Positions 23,462-35,149 are shown, counted from the first letter of the stretch. The stretch is DNA of 64,000 nucleotides from Akanthomyces muscarius (GCF_028009165.1 NC_079242.1:4402001-4466000), one strand, 5' to 3'. Program-made: numbers and translations. Notes: generated by a model from the letters alone, not told the origin.

Positions 23462-24266
23462 ATGAACGCGCTACCGCCATGTATGAGTCATGTATTATGC
23501 TGAGAACACGGATGGATGTGATTTGGGCCTTTGAACTATGATGACTTTCACGATTTTGCTTTGCTTACTTGCTTGCAGTAAATAGTGCCAGCTGGATGGC
23601 GATTGGATGGGCTTAGAAAATATTACATCAATAGAGTAGGAAGAAAGTTAGAGACGGGAAAATGACGAGAAAATCAAGACAAATATTTTCAACTTGGTTC
23701 AATAATACGACGGCAGAATCTATCGCTATATAGAGCTAACATCGGAGGAAGGGTAAAAACGGAATAAGCCACCCAAGTGAATGCACTTCGACATTAACGC
23801 CTCTAAATGTATTCGAAGCGGCCAGGGCACGTAGCAAGGATGTGCCGGCGTCTCTCGGCCATCGCGCGCCAGCATATATCGCCTCAAGACGAAGCGAACA
23901 TCTGCCACGAAATAGGGCCGAGGCGCCGGTTTGGAGTTTGCTGGGCGACCGTGCCCATGCCACCAAACAGAGTAATCCTCGTGAAGAATCCCGAGGGCAC
24001 TCATGTGATGTTGTAGCTATGGTGAAGGCGACATGAAGGTAAAGAGGCTATGATACGAAGCAGCAATATTGCAACAGCTATCAACGCGACACCTCGGCCC
24101 TTAGCATGTATGTAGATGTATATTGTAAAGTTATTTGTGTGCGTGTGATGGCGCACGTGGTCGCGGACATGGAGCTTGATAAAGTAGGTTTCTGTAGCGT
24201 GCAGAGACTTCTTTGTCGTCGCATAGCACTCGCAGCCACATCATGCAAGCCCGCAGCATCTCGCCA
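23462..24266. other. Convergent intergenic region, 0.8 kb
   Basis: This lies between the 3' ends of the Irc20-like gene and the minus-strand 120-aa membrane protein gene. No coding signal is seen. It is AT-richer at about 23.5-23.7 kb, consistent with 3' UTR and polyadenylation sequence. Confidence 0.5.
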
Positions 24267-24728
24267 TCAAGGCTCCTCCCACGGCCCAACCGCCAGGTCG
24301 TTTGCTTCGAGCTGCTGCGGGACGCCGAGCGTGACGACAATGACGCGCAGCATGGCGCAGCCGTGGACCGCGAGCATGTTGATCATGGCGAGGCGAGGGT
24401 AGTAGAGCCCGGCGTCGAGCTCGCGGCCGTGGACGAGCCACAGCGCGCAGCCCATCGCCGCGGAGACGACCCAGATGGCGCCGGCAATGTCCAGAACCTG
24501 GCACCGACGTCCGCGAGGCAGCCAGTGGAGGTTGAATAGTGCAGATAACAGGACGTCGACGTTCCATAGCGTCAAGGGGATCCAGGCCAAGAACGCAAAT
24601 GCTGTTTGGCCAGCAAGAGCAAAAAAAGGAGGAGAGGTGTTAGTTTCCGGGGATGTTCCTGCTGGAGCTTTTGGATCCGCAAGATTGTGGAATTACGTAC
24701 CGAAGATGGTGGCGAGAAAAAAAGTCAT
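24267..24728 (-). CDS. Small three-span membrane protein, hypothetical
   Basis: Two exons, 24728-24701 and 24601-24267, over a 99-nt intron (GTACGT...AACAG), give a 120-aa protein that begins MTFFLATIFAFAFLAW. Three hydrophobic segments are visible: residues about 2-20, about 50-70 (VLDIAGAIWVVSAAMGCALW), and about 83-103 (LAMINMLAVHGCAMLRVIVV). The exon join extends the first span exactly, which supports the splice model. The third codon positions are GC-rich, like real genes nearby. I do not recognise a family. Candidates would be orphan fungal integral membrane proteins. The opposite strand is also open for more than 100 codons, so the call rests on splicing and hydrophobic pattern rather than homology. 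Confidence 0.55.
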
Positions 24729-25314
24729 GATGAATGATTGCTGCAGATCATAAGAGAGATGATCCTCCCCCAAAAAGATGGGAGTAGGAAGAACGATAGC
24801 AAGGGAATAGATAGACGAGAAGATTGTGCTTCTGTCTTAATAGATCGGCGCTGGAACGAATAACTTTTCCATAGCGTGCGCCATCTATGCGCCTTCAGAG
24901 TCAACGGCATCGGACTCGGGCGGCGGACTGGCGTGAGCGATGACAATGTGGCTTGCAAAAATGCAAAAGCCATGGCAACGCAACGAGAAAATCCAGCTGT
25001 GACTGAGTTACACCAAGCATGGATAAAGTATGGGACGCGAATTGGTAGTTGGATGGCTCATTTCAAACTCCAGTACTATGAATGACTTCTAGGCAAATGT
25101 TATCTTTTTGTATTCCTACATGTCCCCCGCCATCATTATCATTCTCGAGCAGCGTTGGCATATACAAACGTGCCTTTACGGCCGTTGCTGGCACAACTGC
25201 TTCTCGCTTCTGTCCGACTCTATGCAGAGGTCTGACCTCAAGCTCTGCCCTTCACGGTGAGCTGAGGAACAACAGAGAGCCCGCATATTCAACATCCAAC
25301 AGCCCAGTTCGCAC
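24729..25314. other. Intergenic region, 0.6 kb
   Basis: This is upstream DNA of the 120-aa membrane protein gene and downstream DNA of the TRAP-alpha-like gene, both on the minus strand. No supportable gene. Confidence 0.5.
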
Positions 25315-26273
25315 TTATTTGACCTTGGGAGTGCCAGACTTGGAGCGCTTGCCAGCAGGGCGGGCAATGTGGTGGTCGGGGATCCATTGCTCGTCGTACT
25401 TGCTGCTGCCGGTAGCAGCGGCGGTGGACTCGGAGCCGGAGAGGGCGGCATCAGCCTCAATCTTCTTGGCCTTCTTGGGTGTGCGAGGAGCCTTCTTGGC
25501 AGGAGGGAAGAGGGCCTCGATCCAGGTCTTGTAGACAAAGTAGAGGGTACCGGCGAAAGCGGCGGAGAGGACGAGGTACAGAAAGATGCTAGATTGCAAG
25601 TTAGTGCGAGGGCCAATTGCCATCGCGCGCAGCTCTACTCACATCTGAGGGTCGAGGAAGCTAGTAGGGGCCTCCACAATGGACGCGGTGCCATTGTACG
25701 CCGTGATTGGGAAGATGCCGCCCTTTGAGTCGGTGACAACGGCCATGAGCTGGACGCGGACGTCCTGGGGCTGCATGTCGAGCGCAAAGGCGTAGGGCAC
25801 CTGCTTCGACTCGCCGGCGGCGACGGGCAGGTTGTACTGCGAGGCCGTCAGGTTGTGCACGATGCTCTGGTAGAGCGGCGCGTCGTCGGGCAGCGGCTTG
25901 TCCGAGGACAGGGTGCCCGAGACAAAGGCGACCTGGATCGGGCCGTCCTCGTTGTTGGTCACCTCGACGACGGCGCGCGTGGGCTTGCCGTTGACGAGGC
26001 GCAGGCCGATGAGCTCGGCGTCGGGAAACGTGGCCGTGATCTGGGCGTTGAGCTGCGGGGCGGCGGCGGCTTCAGGCTCGGCCTCCTGTCGAGGAAATCA
26101 CAGTCAGTTAAACCGTCTCGATAGCGGACGCCAATGGCTTCGTGGGGGGGTTGCTCCCATAGGCGCGTGAATCTCCAATGGCGGGCGACGGAGGGTGCGG
26201 GAGAGCTTACCTGGGCGGGAGCGCCAAAGACCTGGACAGCCAGGAGGGCGAGGACGGACGACTTGATCAACAT
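25315..26273 (-). CDS. irc22: TRAP-alpha/Irc22-like ER membrane protein
   Basis: Three exons, 26273-26211, 26085-25643 and 25588-25315, encode 259 aa. The signal peptide is MLIKSSVLALLAVQVFGAPA, with likely cleavage after Ala18 or Ala20. The lumenal domain includes ATFPDAELIGLRLVNGKP, TNNEDGPIQVAFVSGTL and DMQPQDVRVQLMAVV, the fold of the translocon-associated protein alpha subunit; fungal members are named Irc22. A membrane span follows (IFLYLVLSAAFAGTLYFVY), then a Lys/Ser-rich cytosolic tail (PPAKKAPRTPKKAKK). It is expected to sit in the ER near the Sec61 translocon. Introns are 125 and 54 nt, and the second splits an Ile codon just before the membrane span. A Ca2+-binding acidic N-terminus, as in animal TRAP-alpha, is only weak here (EAEPEAAAA). 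Confidence 0.88.
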
Positions 26274-26936
26274 GACGGGCAGACAGGGAGAGGAGAAAGA
26301 AAAAAAGCGGTGCGCTTTCGATTTCTCTCTGGCAGAGGGAGGGAGGAAAAGGAGAGATGGGATGATGAGGCGATGATGGGAGAGAATGGAAGAGAAGAGA
26401 AGGCTCGCGCTGGAATTGAGCATCCCCGAATTGGAGAACCCTGTGGCGGGCCGCGACAGGGGCCGTCGCAAGGCCGCAATGCGGGCAGCTGAAGCTCGCT
26501 GTGGCCAGCCAAGGCAAGGTACAAGGCTAGCGACAGTCTTTGTTAGTGGCAAGGTGGCTTCTTGTCGCGTGGCCTGGTCACCTACGGTTCGAGTAGAGTA
26601 TACATGTGGATCACATACAAATCACACGGAGTTTCACGGTAGCTGGTACTTTGAGCTGCGGGCGTACCTGAGTCGGGGTATACAGCTCAGCCTCGTCGAG
26701 ACAGATGCAACGATGCGCGGCGATTTACAGCTTATCAACTTGACCAGTACGTCTGTGGCATGACACGATCTCATGGAACATCATGTCAGTGCTTCAATTT
26801 TGGCTAAATTACCAACATTTAATCCTGCTTCCAGACAGCCGCTACCCAATCAATGAACCAGTCTTTTCAAACACCTCAACTTTGTACCTAGTAAAACAAG
26901 CCGCACCACCAAAGCACAAACTCAGATCAGGTCCAA
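26274..26936. other. Intergenic region, 0.66 kb
   Basis: This is the promoter region of the TRAP-alpha-like gene and the 3' flank of MED5. The part just upstream of the TRAP-alpha-like start is strongly pyrimidine-rich on the coding strand, in keeping with a fungal leader. No gene supported. Confidence 0.5.
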
Positions 26937-29900
26937 CTAGTTGACTCCCATGTCGCCCATGTCCATAGAGTCCCACCCGTCAAACATGTCCATGCTCGTA
27001 TCCAGCCCGCCAAACAAGTCGGCATCACCGCCACCCCCCGACAAGTCCAGGTCGCCGCCCAATCCCATGTCCAGGCCCGTCGTGTCCACGGCCAGCGGAT
27101 CCGCGCCCGCCGCCGCCGCCGCGATGGCATCGCCGCTCAGGTCCAGCGGCATGTCCGTCGTCGGCAGGAGGGCCTGCGCCTGCGGCATCACCATCAGCGT
27201 CTCCACGCGACGGTGCAGCCGCACCATCGCCTCCGCCAGAAAGGGGTCCTGTTTCTGCAGCCGCTTGTAGCCCTCGGCCGCCGTCTTGAGCACGTCCCGC
27301 AGGCTCTGGGGCCGCTGCGGCGGCGACTGCATCGTGCCCGCCGTGTCGAGCAAGTTGCTGCTGGCCGGCGGCGCCTCGTTGGTTGAGTCCGTCGCCGCGA
27401 CCAGTGCCGCCGCCACGTCGTACACGACCGGGGCGTTGCCCAGGTCGCTCTGCTGACGAATCTCCTCCATGATGAGCCGCAGGAGCCGGCTGGGGCCAAT
27501 GATTCGCACCCCGGCAATGAACTGGCGATGGGTGTACGACGCCGGCATGACGTTAACGCCAGGCTGCAGACTCCATTGCACCAGTCCTTGCATAGTGTGG
27601 CGGATGGCGCCAAAAAGGCCGTTGCTGGAGCTGTTGGCCCACGACTCCATCTCGTGGTGCTCGGCGCCGCCCGTCCGTCGTGACTGAGGAATGTTCTCCT
27701 TGAGCGATCGCAGCAGCGGCTCGATATCCTGGTTACGGGGATCTTGCCGCTGATAGGTTCGCAGAGCGTGCTCAAGTGGCTGGGCGATGAGATTCTTCAC
27801 CGACGACAGCACAGTGCTCGCTTCTCCGGAGATGGAGCTGGGTGTGAGCAGCAGTTGCAAAGCCTTCACAATAGACTTTTGCTCCTTTTGATCCACCCAA
27901 ATGTAGTCTGACAAGAATCTAATGGCCGGCACCAGCGACGGCAACAGAAATGTGTCGACCAAGTCTAGATGGAGTCAGTCTTGTGCATGCGCAACTTCGT
28001 CAATGGGCTCAACTTACATTCAACACCGCCCTTGAGGCTCTCATCGTTAATGTAGCCATATGTATAAGCAGTAATGATACTCTGAAAAATCGGCGCCACG
28101 AGCAGATAAAACTCGTGCGGCGGGCAAGAGGACATCAGGTCGTCTCCCAGACCACCAGTTTCGTTATCAAAGAGGCCGTTGATCCAACCTGTGACATGTC
28201 CCATCTCTTGCTCGCTTAACTCGTCCAGCGGCCGCAGGATATGCGACTTGGTAATAATCTTCGCTACATGCGAGTCCACCGACTGGATGCCGATATCCAG
28301 CGGCGAAAGGTTGTAGCGGTAAGTAAAGGCAAACACCAGCAGAAGAATGGCGCCGTATTCTTCGTATACGGGCTGGTACTCGCCCTGATCCTCTTCGTAT
28401 CTCCAGTTGTCAAGGAGGCTGCACACAGGCTCCAGGATAGAAGTGATCTTTTCGAACAGGAGTATGATATCCAATGACTGAGGCTTCTGGGCCAGTTGCG
28501 TGCACAGAGGCTTCAGTGCCATTGTATCCTTATTTATACAGAGTTGTCGAATTAACTGACGAACGTTAGAAGTTGACGCTGCACAATCAGAGCGATACGT
28601 ACCTCCACTATGGCATGCGCCACAGCGCCAACATTGCCGTCCACCTTGTCTAGCTGTGAAATAATGTTCTGGATCTTGCCAGAATCTGACAAGCAGTCGC
28701 TGACGAGCCTGTCCCGGTTTGCCTTTTCCAGAGAAGGGTCATACGACATGGATGTTTCGCCCAATATGCGGTCCACGTGATCTCTTTCAATGAGCCCATG
28801 CAAGGCACATGCAGCACAAAATTCCTCTCGCACGCTATCCATATAAGGGTTGTTGTTGCGCGACTCATCAAACATGAGGGAGGCTGTGGGGAAGACGCTG
28901 GTATCGATGCGGCTGAGCGCTTCCGTGATGCAGAATTCCGCCGACGTGGCGGAAAATTCTGGATGGCACAGCTGGCACAGCAGAAGGGGCAGCTTATTTA
29001 CCACAAAAGAGCGTAGAAGACTCGCATCTTTGGGGCCTTCGTTTCGAAATACTGCATTGGCGAGCAGATCAAACGAGGCTATGATCAGATCGATTGCGCT
29101 TGATTGTTGGTTTCCCTGGTATTTATTATTCAAAAATGCATAGAGCATGGCATCGTCGAGCACAGGACGTCCAACGAGCTTCTTGCGTTAGCGTGTTTAT
29201 GTCAAGTGCGCTCCATGGAACACTTACTGCCGCGTTGAGATACACGTAAAGCGCGGCTCTCGAATTGGAGATGGGTATCTCTGGAATGACGAAGCTCTCT
29301 AGGCCGACGGTGGAGTCGAGAAGCTCATCCATGACTGCATTGGCAGCTTTTTTCTTCTTATCAGGGGGGTCAAGCTGCGCAAGTGTCTGCGTGCGAAAAA
29401 TCTCCAGTCTCTCAACAAATGCAGGGGTTACAGGCTGGAGAGTCGGTATAAAGCTGCCAAGGCTATCTGATAGATGCTTTCGAAGACCTGCGTTTTGTTA
29501 GCTTGCCCATGCCAGCAAGAACCAGCCGCGTCTTCTCACCTTTTGCAAATGGCTTGCTAATAATGCGAAGCAGCGCATGATTGTCCACCATCCGCAGGAG
29601 CAGCGCCGCAAGGGCTGCGCGCACAGCCTCCATTTCGGCAAGGCCCTGCCGATCGTGCTTATTTGTGAGGATATCTGCCGCAATTGTCGAGCTGACGTTG
29701 ATAAACCGGTCCATCCATTTGCAAGTGATGGTGATCAGCTCCAACCCCGCCTTGGCGCCCGTGAAAGCAGTGCCCTCCACCATGTTTTTAATGACATGAT
29801 ACATCAGGACCTCTTCCGCCCAGGACGAGTCTTGCCAGTGGACCGTCTTGTCTTGTTTTGTCTCTTCGCCATCCTCCCTCTTCGTCTCGCCATTGTGGTC

Positions 29901-30227
29901 CGCGTGCGGCTTGTCGTAGACGTGCAACGCCGAGTACTTGTAGAGCACGCGCAGGATGGACGGCGCGTCAACGTAGCCGAGATGGGTGAGAATCTGGATG
30001 TACGGAGGAATGCGCGGGTCGAGACTGACGTGGTTGGAGGGCTGCGGGCGCAGGAAGAAGTCGGCGACGAGGACGGGCGGCAGCGGGTGTTTGGCGTGGA
30101 CGAGCTGCACAAAGTCCTGGAAGCGGTCGCTGCTCAGCCGCTGCGCGATGCACCGCGCGACGAATTCGGACCAGTACTTGGCCGCCTCCTGCAGCGCGCT
30201 GCGGGCGGCCGACGGCTGGCTATCCAT
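26937..30227 (-). CDS. med5: Mediator complex subunit 5 (Med5/Nut1)
   Basis: Five exons, 30227-29541 plus one base (29540), 29487-29228, 29181-28603, 28528-28018 and 27964-26937, join in phase to 1021 aa. Introns are 46-74 nt. The sequence is that of Med5/Nut1, a tail-module subunit that relays signals from activators to RNA polymerase II: N-terminal WSEFVARCIAQRLSSDRF, a segment VLYKYSALHVYDKP, and the block GAILLLVFAFTYRYNLSPLD. Usual length in filamentous fungi is about 1000 aa, so it looks complete. The last 70 residues are rich in Asp, Met, Gly and Leu (DMGLGGDLDLSGGGGDAD and ...DMFDGWDSMDMGDMG) and resemble a disordered acidic tail. The start is the first ATG before the conserved N-terminus. 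A longer frame to 30446 is open but lacks conservation signs. Confidence 0.92.
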
Positions 30228-31468
30228 GGTTGGTCGTCGCACGCAGAAATGAAGGGTATCGGTCGTCGCTAAGTACGGTGGACGAGAACGGCGCAGGCCA
30301 TGTACGCGCGATGGCTGCTTTGGCAGCTCGTGTCGAGAGAGCCGCGATTGGCAGTGCGTATGAGCGTTTGCGACGGCGAGACAGCTTTGTCGGATACTAG
30401 TGGGAGCTTGGCTGGTCGTGCGACAAATGCAAGATGCAAGGTTCAAGCAGCTGTCGTCGCGATGGTAGCTGCATTGTGGGTCGTTGACTGCGGGCTAGTC
30501 ACTGAGCAGCAAACAACCAGATGGAGTACTTGCTGAAATCTGCACGAGGTTTCTATGACAGCCAAAACTTTGCAAAGGGGACTAAACACACCATTTTCTT
30601 TGGACTTCAATAGATTTCAAAGCGAGATGCTGTAGGGATCCTGCGTAGTTAAGACATCTTCCTGATTTACTTGGGGGGCTGCTGCGCTTCTAAGCCCCAG
30701 GTATAAGTAGGAAAGGTACATAAATGGGCACCCGACGTATTTCAAAAGAAATCAGAAAAGAAATCGTGTCAAGTGAAGAATACGGTGAGGGTTGCCATTA
30801 ATTCTTGCGTCTCGCAAGCCAGGTCCAAGGCAGGGCGGTCGGGCGTTATGCGATGGGGTGAAGCGAAGCGATTCCCACCAGTCGCTGGCAAGTCTCATTG
30901 ACATTCAAGTTCATTGACAGAAAACAATGCCATTCACAGCATATATAACACTCGCTGGGCATGGCCACGTCGTAAATGTCGAGAGAAAAACTAGTATTGC
31001 CTTGTCAGCAAGATGTATGGTCATACGAGTTGTTGGTTACATAGCATGCCCAGCAGCGAATGATGGTTAAGTAGACTCCTGAACAAGCAAGTAACCGGGG
31101 TTGGTATTGTAGCTGTTTGCTTTTTTTTGACCAGGCCATCAAACCAAGAATGTAGACACCTCACAAACGGTGTACAGAAGCAGACGATGGTGAAGAGGGC
31201 GAGGAAGCCGCGGCACCATGAGCGGCCCGTGGCAATAACCTTTGACTTTAGCCTTTATAAGTTACGGATATACTAGGCAGTAGTTACAGCCAAGCTAAGT
31301 TAGTCTCTAAATAGAGCCGTTTTAGTCCAACATGAGATTTCACCTGGCAATGGCTTACCCTCGCCCAGGACCGAGTACAGTCAAGGCGGCATATTGTTCC
31401 CAAAATGCATATGCTAATGATCATAATAACCAAACTCCAAAGTACTGAACCCTCCTTTCAAATCGCTC
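30228..31468. other. Intergenic region, 1.2 kb
   Basis: No coding signal. It includes the MED5 promoter and the 3' flank of the FSP1-like gene. A GC-rich hairpin-like segment (GGGGCT...AGCCCC) lies near 30675-30700. The stretch around 31.2-31.3 kb is AT-rich. Confidence 0.5.
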
Positions 31469-32632
31469 TCATTCGAACTTGGTTGTCAGCGTCCTCTTGC
31501 CTGCCGCGAGATGGTCCGCATAGTCCGTCCCCAAGAACCGTCCCTTCACATACCAAATCAGAATACTAAAAATCTTGAAACTACCCACCTGCCCTGTACC
31601 CCTGCCTCTCCCCAGCGTGATGCCAAACATGTCCTTTGTCGCGGGCTTGTACTCTGGCAGCGTCTTGCCGTCCAGATGCAGCGGCAGCGCCTCAATCAGG
31701 TGCTTGGCCTGCGCGTCCGCCATCGCGGCTCGGTTGCCCTCTAAGCTGCCCGCGTCGCCAATCACAAAAATGTCCTCGTGGTCCTCCGTCTGCAGCGCCG
31801 TCGTCTGCTTCACGTAGCCGCCGGCATTGAGCATGCGCGCAGGCACAAACGCCGTGTTGGGGACGACACCCAGGGCGGGAATGTACGCCTGCGTCTTCAA
31901 GGTGGTCGTTTTGCCGTTGGCGGCCGTCAGCTCCAGCACCGTGTCGGCACCCGACGCGGTGACCTTAGTAACCTTGGTGCTGGGCACAATCTGGACCTTG
32001 AGCTTGGCGAGCTCGGCGCGCGTCTGTTTCCGCACAGACTCCATGACCGGCGACGCGAGCGGGAGGGCGTCGGCGTGGACAAAGTAGACCTTCTTGCGGC
32101 CGGTGCGCGAATACTCGTAGCCCAGCTCCCCGACCGTTTCCACGCCCGTAATCCCGCCTCCCGCGACCACAATCGTCTCGGCATCCTCAATCTGCTTCTG
32201 CACGCTGCGCAGCTTCGCGACCGTGCTCTCCGTCGTGTCGAGCGGCTTCCACGGCATGTCGTCCCTCGACGCAGCGCCCGTGGCAATCACGAGCACGTCG
32301 TACGCGACGTCTCTCGTGGCTCCCTCGTCGCCGCCCAGCGCCACCTGGACCCTCTTGACGTCGGGGTCGAGCGCGCTGGCGGTGCCGAGGACGAATTCGA
32401 ACTTGCCGGCGGGGTACTCGGCAAAGGTGGGCTGCAGCGCGTACAGTACCTTGTCGTCGGCGAGCTGGCCGGGGACGATGGCGCGCGGCATGGCAATGGG
32501 CCAGAGAAAGTGCGTGCTTGGGCTGACGACGACCATCTTGATGTCGTGGCGGGGGAGGACGGTCGACTTCATGGTCTGGCGGATGACGGCGGCGGCGGCG
32601 ACGCCGGTGCCGAGAACGACAATGGTCTTCAT
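31469..32632 (-). CDS. FSP1/AIF-like FAD-dependent NAD(P)H oxidoreductase
   Basis: A single exon of 387 aa from the ATG at 32632; an in-frame ATG 11 codons upstream adds only non-conserved sequence. The Rossmann FAD site is at the N-terminus (TIVVLGTGVAAAA), a second nucleotide-binding motif lies in the middle (TIVVAGGGITGVETVGEL, about residues 148-166), and the FAD-closing motif FVIGDAGS is at about residue 295. This is the AIF/AMID/FSP1 branch of pyridine nucleotide-disulphide oxidoreductases, which reduce quinones at membranes using NAD(P)H. The protein has no redox-active CxxxxC pair, no mitochondrial presequence and no N-terminal Gly for myristoylation, unlike animal FSP1. A C-terminal amphipathic or hydrophobic stretch (FKIFSILIWYVKGRFLG) could attach it to a membrane. 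The precise substrate is not determinable. Confidence 0.87.
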   Translation of the reverse strand: MKTIVVLGTGVAAAAVIRQTMKSTVLPRHDIKMVVVSPSTHFLWPIAMPRAIVPGQLADDKVLYALQPTFAEYPAGKFEFVLGTASALDPDVKRVQVALGGDEGATRDVAYDVLVIATGAASRDDMPWKPLDTTESTVAKLRSVQKQIEDAETIVVAGGGITGVETVGELGYEYSRTGRKKVYFVHADALPLASPVMESVRKQTRAELAKLKVQIVPSTKVTKVTASGADTVLELTAANGKTTTLKTQAYIPALGVVPNTAFVPARMLNAGGYVKQTTALQTEDHEDIFVIGDAGSLEGNRAAMADAQAKHLIEALPLHLDGKTLPEYKPATKDMFGITLGRGRGTGQVGSFKIFSILIWYVKGRFLGTDYADHLAAGKRTLTTKFE

Positions 32633-33826
32633 CGTCGAATGTGTCTTGTAACTAGAGAGCTGCAAAGTTTCGAATGTGAACAGGCAAAGTGAGACTAGTT
32701 CTGTTATGAGAAAAGGAGCCAGTTCTTGTTGGTAATGGTGATGCCGGCCGAGTTGTCTTTGGGGAGGGCGAGCAAAGCTATATACCGAATGGACATCGCC
32801 ATCCCGCGCGTCAAAGCCACACTAACAGACCAGTTGTTGTTCAGCCGCCAGTATGGCTTTTCAGTTCTCCACCCTCTAGAAGTCAGAGAAGAGCAACCCC
32901 CCCCCCCCCCTCGACGTAATTATTAATTTGCAGTGCCGGCATCTGTCATCAGCCGCAAGCTTACAAACGTGCCCACTCACTTACACGAACGGCTAGAAAG
33001 AGGAAACTCGGCACACCACCGTCAAGCCATTGCACGGATCCTAGGTTAGCGAATAGGGAATCTGCGCGCTCTGCTTCATTAGCTCTGTTTAATGATACAT
33101 CTTGCTCTCCAGAAACATCCATGTCAAGACTCCGTAGTCAAGTGCCTACATGCACGCAGATGCGAGATATGTATTTTCGTGCCTATGAATACATCCTCGT
33201 AGACTACTTCTTCCCGTTTCATGAAAGATCAACCCTCCCCTTATTCGCCCTGAATTTTTCTCCATCGACGTTCTTTGCGGAAAACCACCAGTATGGAACA
33301 GCCGCGCGCGATGGAATCATGGCCCTCGCAGCCAATCACCGGCCATGACGCTGGTCTCTGGCGCCGCCACAGGCGGTAAGTGGAACCCTACACCAAACAG
33401 CAGAGTTGCGGAGTGTGCATGGCGGAGCGGACTTTTCGTGCTGGCATGTATTTATAAGTGATTGGAAATACCCCGAGGTTCTCCTCTGCCCCTTCATGTC
33501 AAAGTTGAAAGTACCGCTTGGAAGTAGCATCGCTGCGTACCCAGGCATAGTGTCCGTAGCCATAACCCTCATGTAAGTCGACCACGGATACGACGGAAGG
33601 GCAGCAAAAACAATGCGCACGCGATATATTCCTGGCAACAACCTCGCACTCAGTGTCAAAGTTAGTGCGGTTTGGCATCCATGGGAGCTGGTCCATCATT
33701 TGAATCTTTCGAGCCGCAGCATAATTCCATCCAAACCCCAGTCGATCCCGACAACTGCCTCTTCATTCCTCGCTATGCAATAGAATATTGTCACCAAGTA
33801 CCACGCTACTCTGTATCTCAATCCAA
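32633..33826. other. Intergenic region, 1.2 kb
   Basis: No gene supported. This is the promoter side of the FSP1-like gene and contains a 14-base poly-C run (32897-32910). It also includes the 3' flank of the GNAT gene. Confidence 0.5.
32897..32910 (+). repeat. Homopolymeric C tract (14 nt)
   Basis: Fourteen consecutive C residues lie about 265 bp upstream of the FSP1-like start codon. Long C/G runs are rare in this window and are prone to length change and sequencing error. Confidence 0.9.
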
Positions 33827-34474
33827 TCACTCTCTTTGAGGCTCCGGATACTTGACCCAGACCGTATCCGGCCGTCCCTCCGGATTCCCTTCCGCGTCCA
33901 CCTCTCCCTGACACTCGTAGCCCAACCTCGCCGGCACCCCGCGACTCTTCTCATTCGCCTGATCGTGCACTATCCTCACACTCGGCGCGAGCATCTCAAA
34001 CGCCTCCTCCGTCAGCATCCGCACCGCCCTCGTCGCGTATCCCTTGCCCGTATGCCCATCCGCCAGCCAGTACCCTGCATCCACGCCTGGGTGGTCCTCT
34101 CTGCGCCGCAGCCCGCACGATCCAATCACCACCTCTCCTCCATCCGCCGACGTCGTGATCGCGTAGTCCCAGCCCTCGTCGCTGTCCCACCGCTTCGACG
34201 TCCGTGCCGTGAAGCCGACCGCCTCGTCCCGCTCGTACGCGTCCTTGCGGGCCGCCCAGGGCATCCACGCGGCGAGCCGGCCACGCGAGGCCGTGATGAT
34301 GCGGAACAGCGCATCGGCGTCGGAGGCGTGCCACCGACGGAGCGTGACGGTGCCGTCGGTGAGGGTCTCGCGGGGCGGCACGCGGAGGATGGGCGCGGGC
34401 GGGCAGACGGCTAGGTACGGCTGGTCCATGTCTGGCGCCGCGGGAGGGCCCTGATTCTCTGAGAAATCCGCCAT
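33827..34474 (-). CDS. GNAT-family N-acetyltransferase (RimJ/RimL type)
   Basis: A single exon of 215 aa. The body from about residue 42 (TVTLRRWHASDADALFRII) to the C-terminus matches Acetyltransf_3-type GNAT enzymes, which transfer acetyl from acetyl-CoA to an amine. The acetyl-CoA loop (motif A) is WLADGHTGKGYATRAVRML at about residues 136-154, with the G-K-G-Y-A core intact. The later segment NEKSRGVPARLGYECQGEVD has the usual N-x-x-S...LGY pattern. The first 40 residues are Pro-rich and not conserved. The substrate cannot be predicted; many fungal members of this type are uncharacterised. It is isolated from its neighbours and its direction gives no operon-like hints. Confidence 0.86.
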   Translation of the reverse strand: MADFSENQGPPAAPDMDQPYLAVCPPAPILRVPPRETLTDGTVTLRRWHASDADALFRIITASRGRLAAWMPWAARKDAYERDEAVGFTARTSKRWDSDEGWDYAITTSADGGEVVIGSCGLRRREDHPGVDAGYWLADGHTGKGYATRAVRMLTEEAFEMLAPSVRIVHDQANEKSRGVPARLGYECQGEVDAEGNPEGRPDTVWVKYPEPQRE

Positions 34475-35149
34475 GTTTGCAATGTGTTTGAATGAATTCA
34501 GGAGATATGGGTGTCGGGCATGCTTGACAAGATTTGCAGTCGAGTTTACCCTTTACGTTTTGTTCAAGCACTGCGAAGCGCGTCAAGGGAGAAAACCATC
34601 GGCGGAGTGGAGCAGAAATCGCAGAATGTTATCGGCAGACTCGGCAAAGTACACATTCAACAGGAACTTCAAATAGAAGGAAAAAGCCAGATGGAGATTT
34701 GATTTCATAGACAAGAATATAGACGCAGAGGTTGGGTGCGCACGCTGTTATGCTGTCACGTATTGGCCGCTCTCCAGCGTGCTATGAGTCTATATTTGGT
34801 GAGTCAACACCAGAGTCATAGCTATCCTAAGTCCATGCAGCAGCAAGTCCTCTCATCCAGAGAATTTTGTTCAACTTTTGAATTTGATGTTAGTGGGTTT
34901 TTAGAATGGGAATGGAAATTTCGCTGACAAGCTTCGACCATACTGCAGTGCCAAGTTGCTGAGCGCTTTACACGATGACGAGCTGCGGGCGTCACGGCGA
35001 ATACCTGCATAGGGAACCCCAAACGCAGAATGATAGGGGGGCTGCGTTACGAAAGCTACGTCTACAGGCAGACAACAATCGTAGATTCGATGCGCAATTG
35101 ATGACAGCACTTCTTCCCAAAAACCTGCCGTGGCACGCATGCGCGCATC

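Noticed and set aside
31778..32692. 304-codon plus-strand frame over the FSP1-like gene
   Set aside because: It is opposite a gene with clear FAD/NAD motifs and has no domain of its own.
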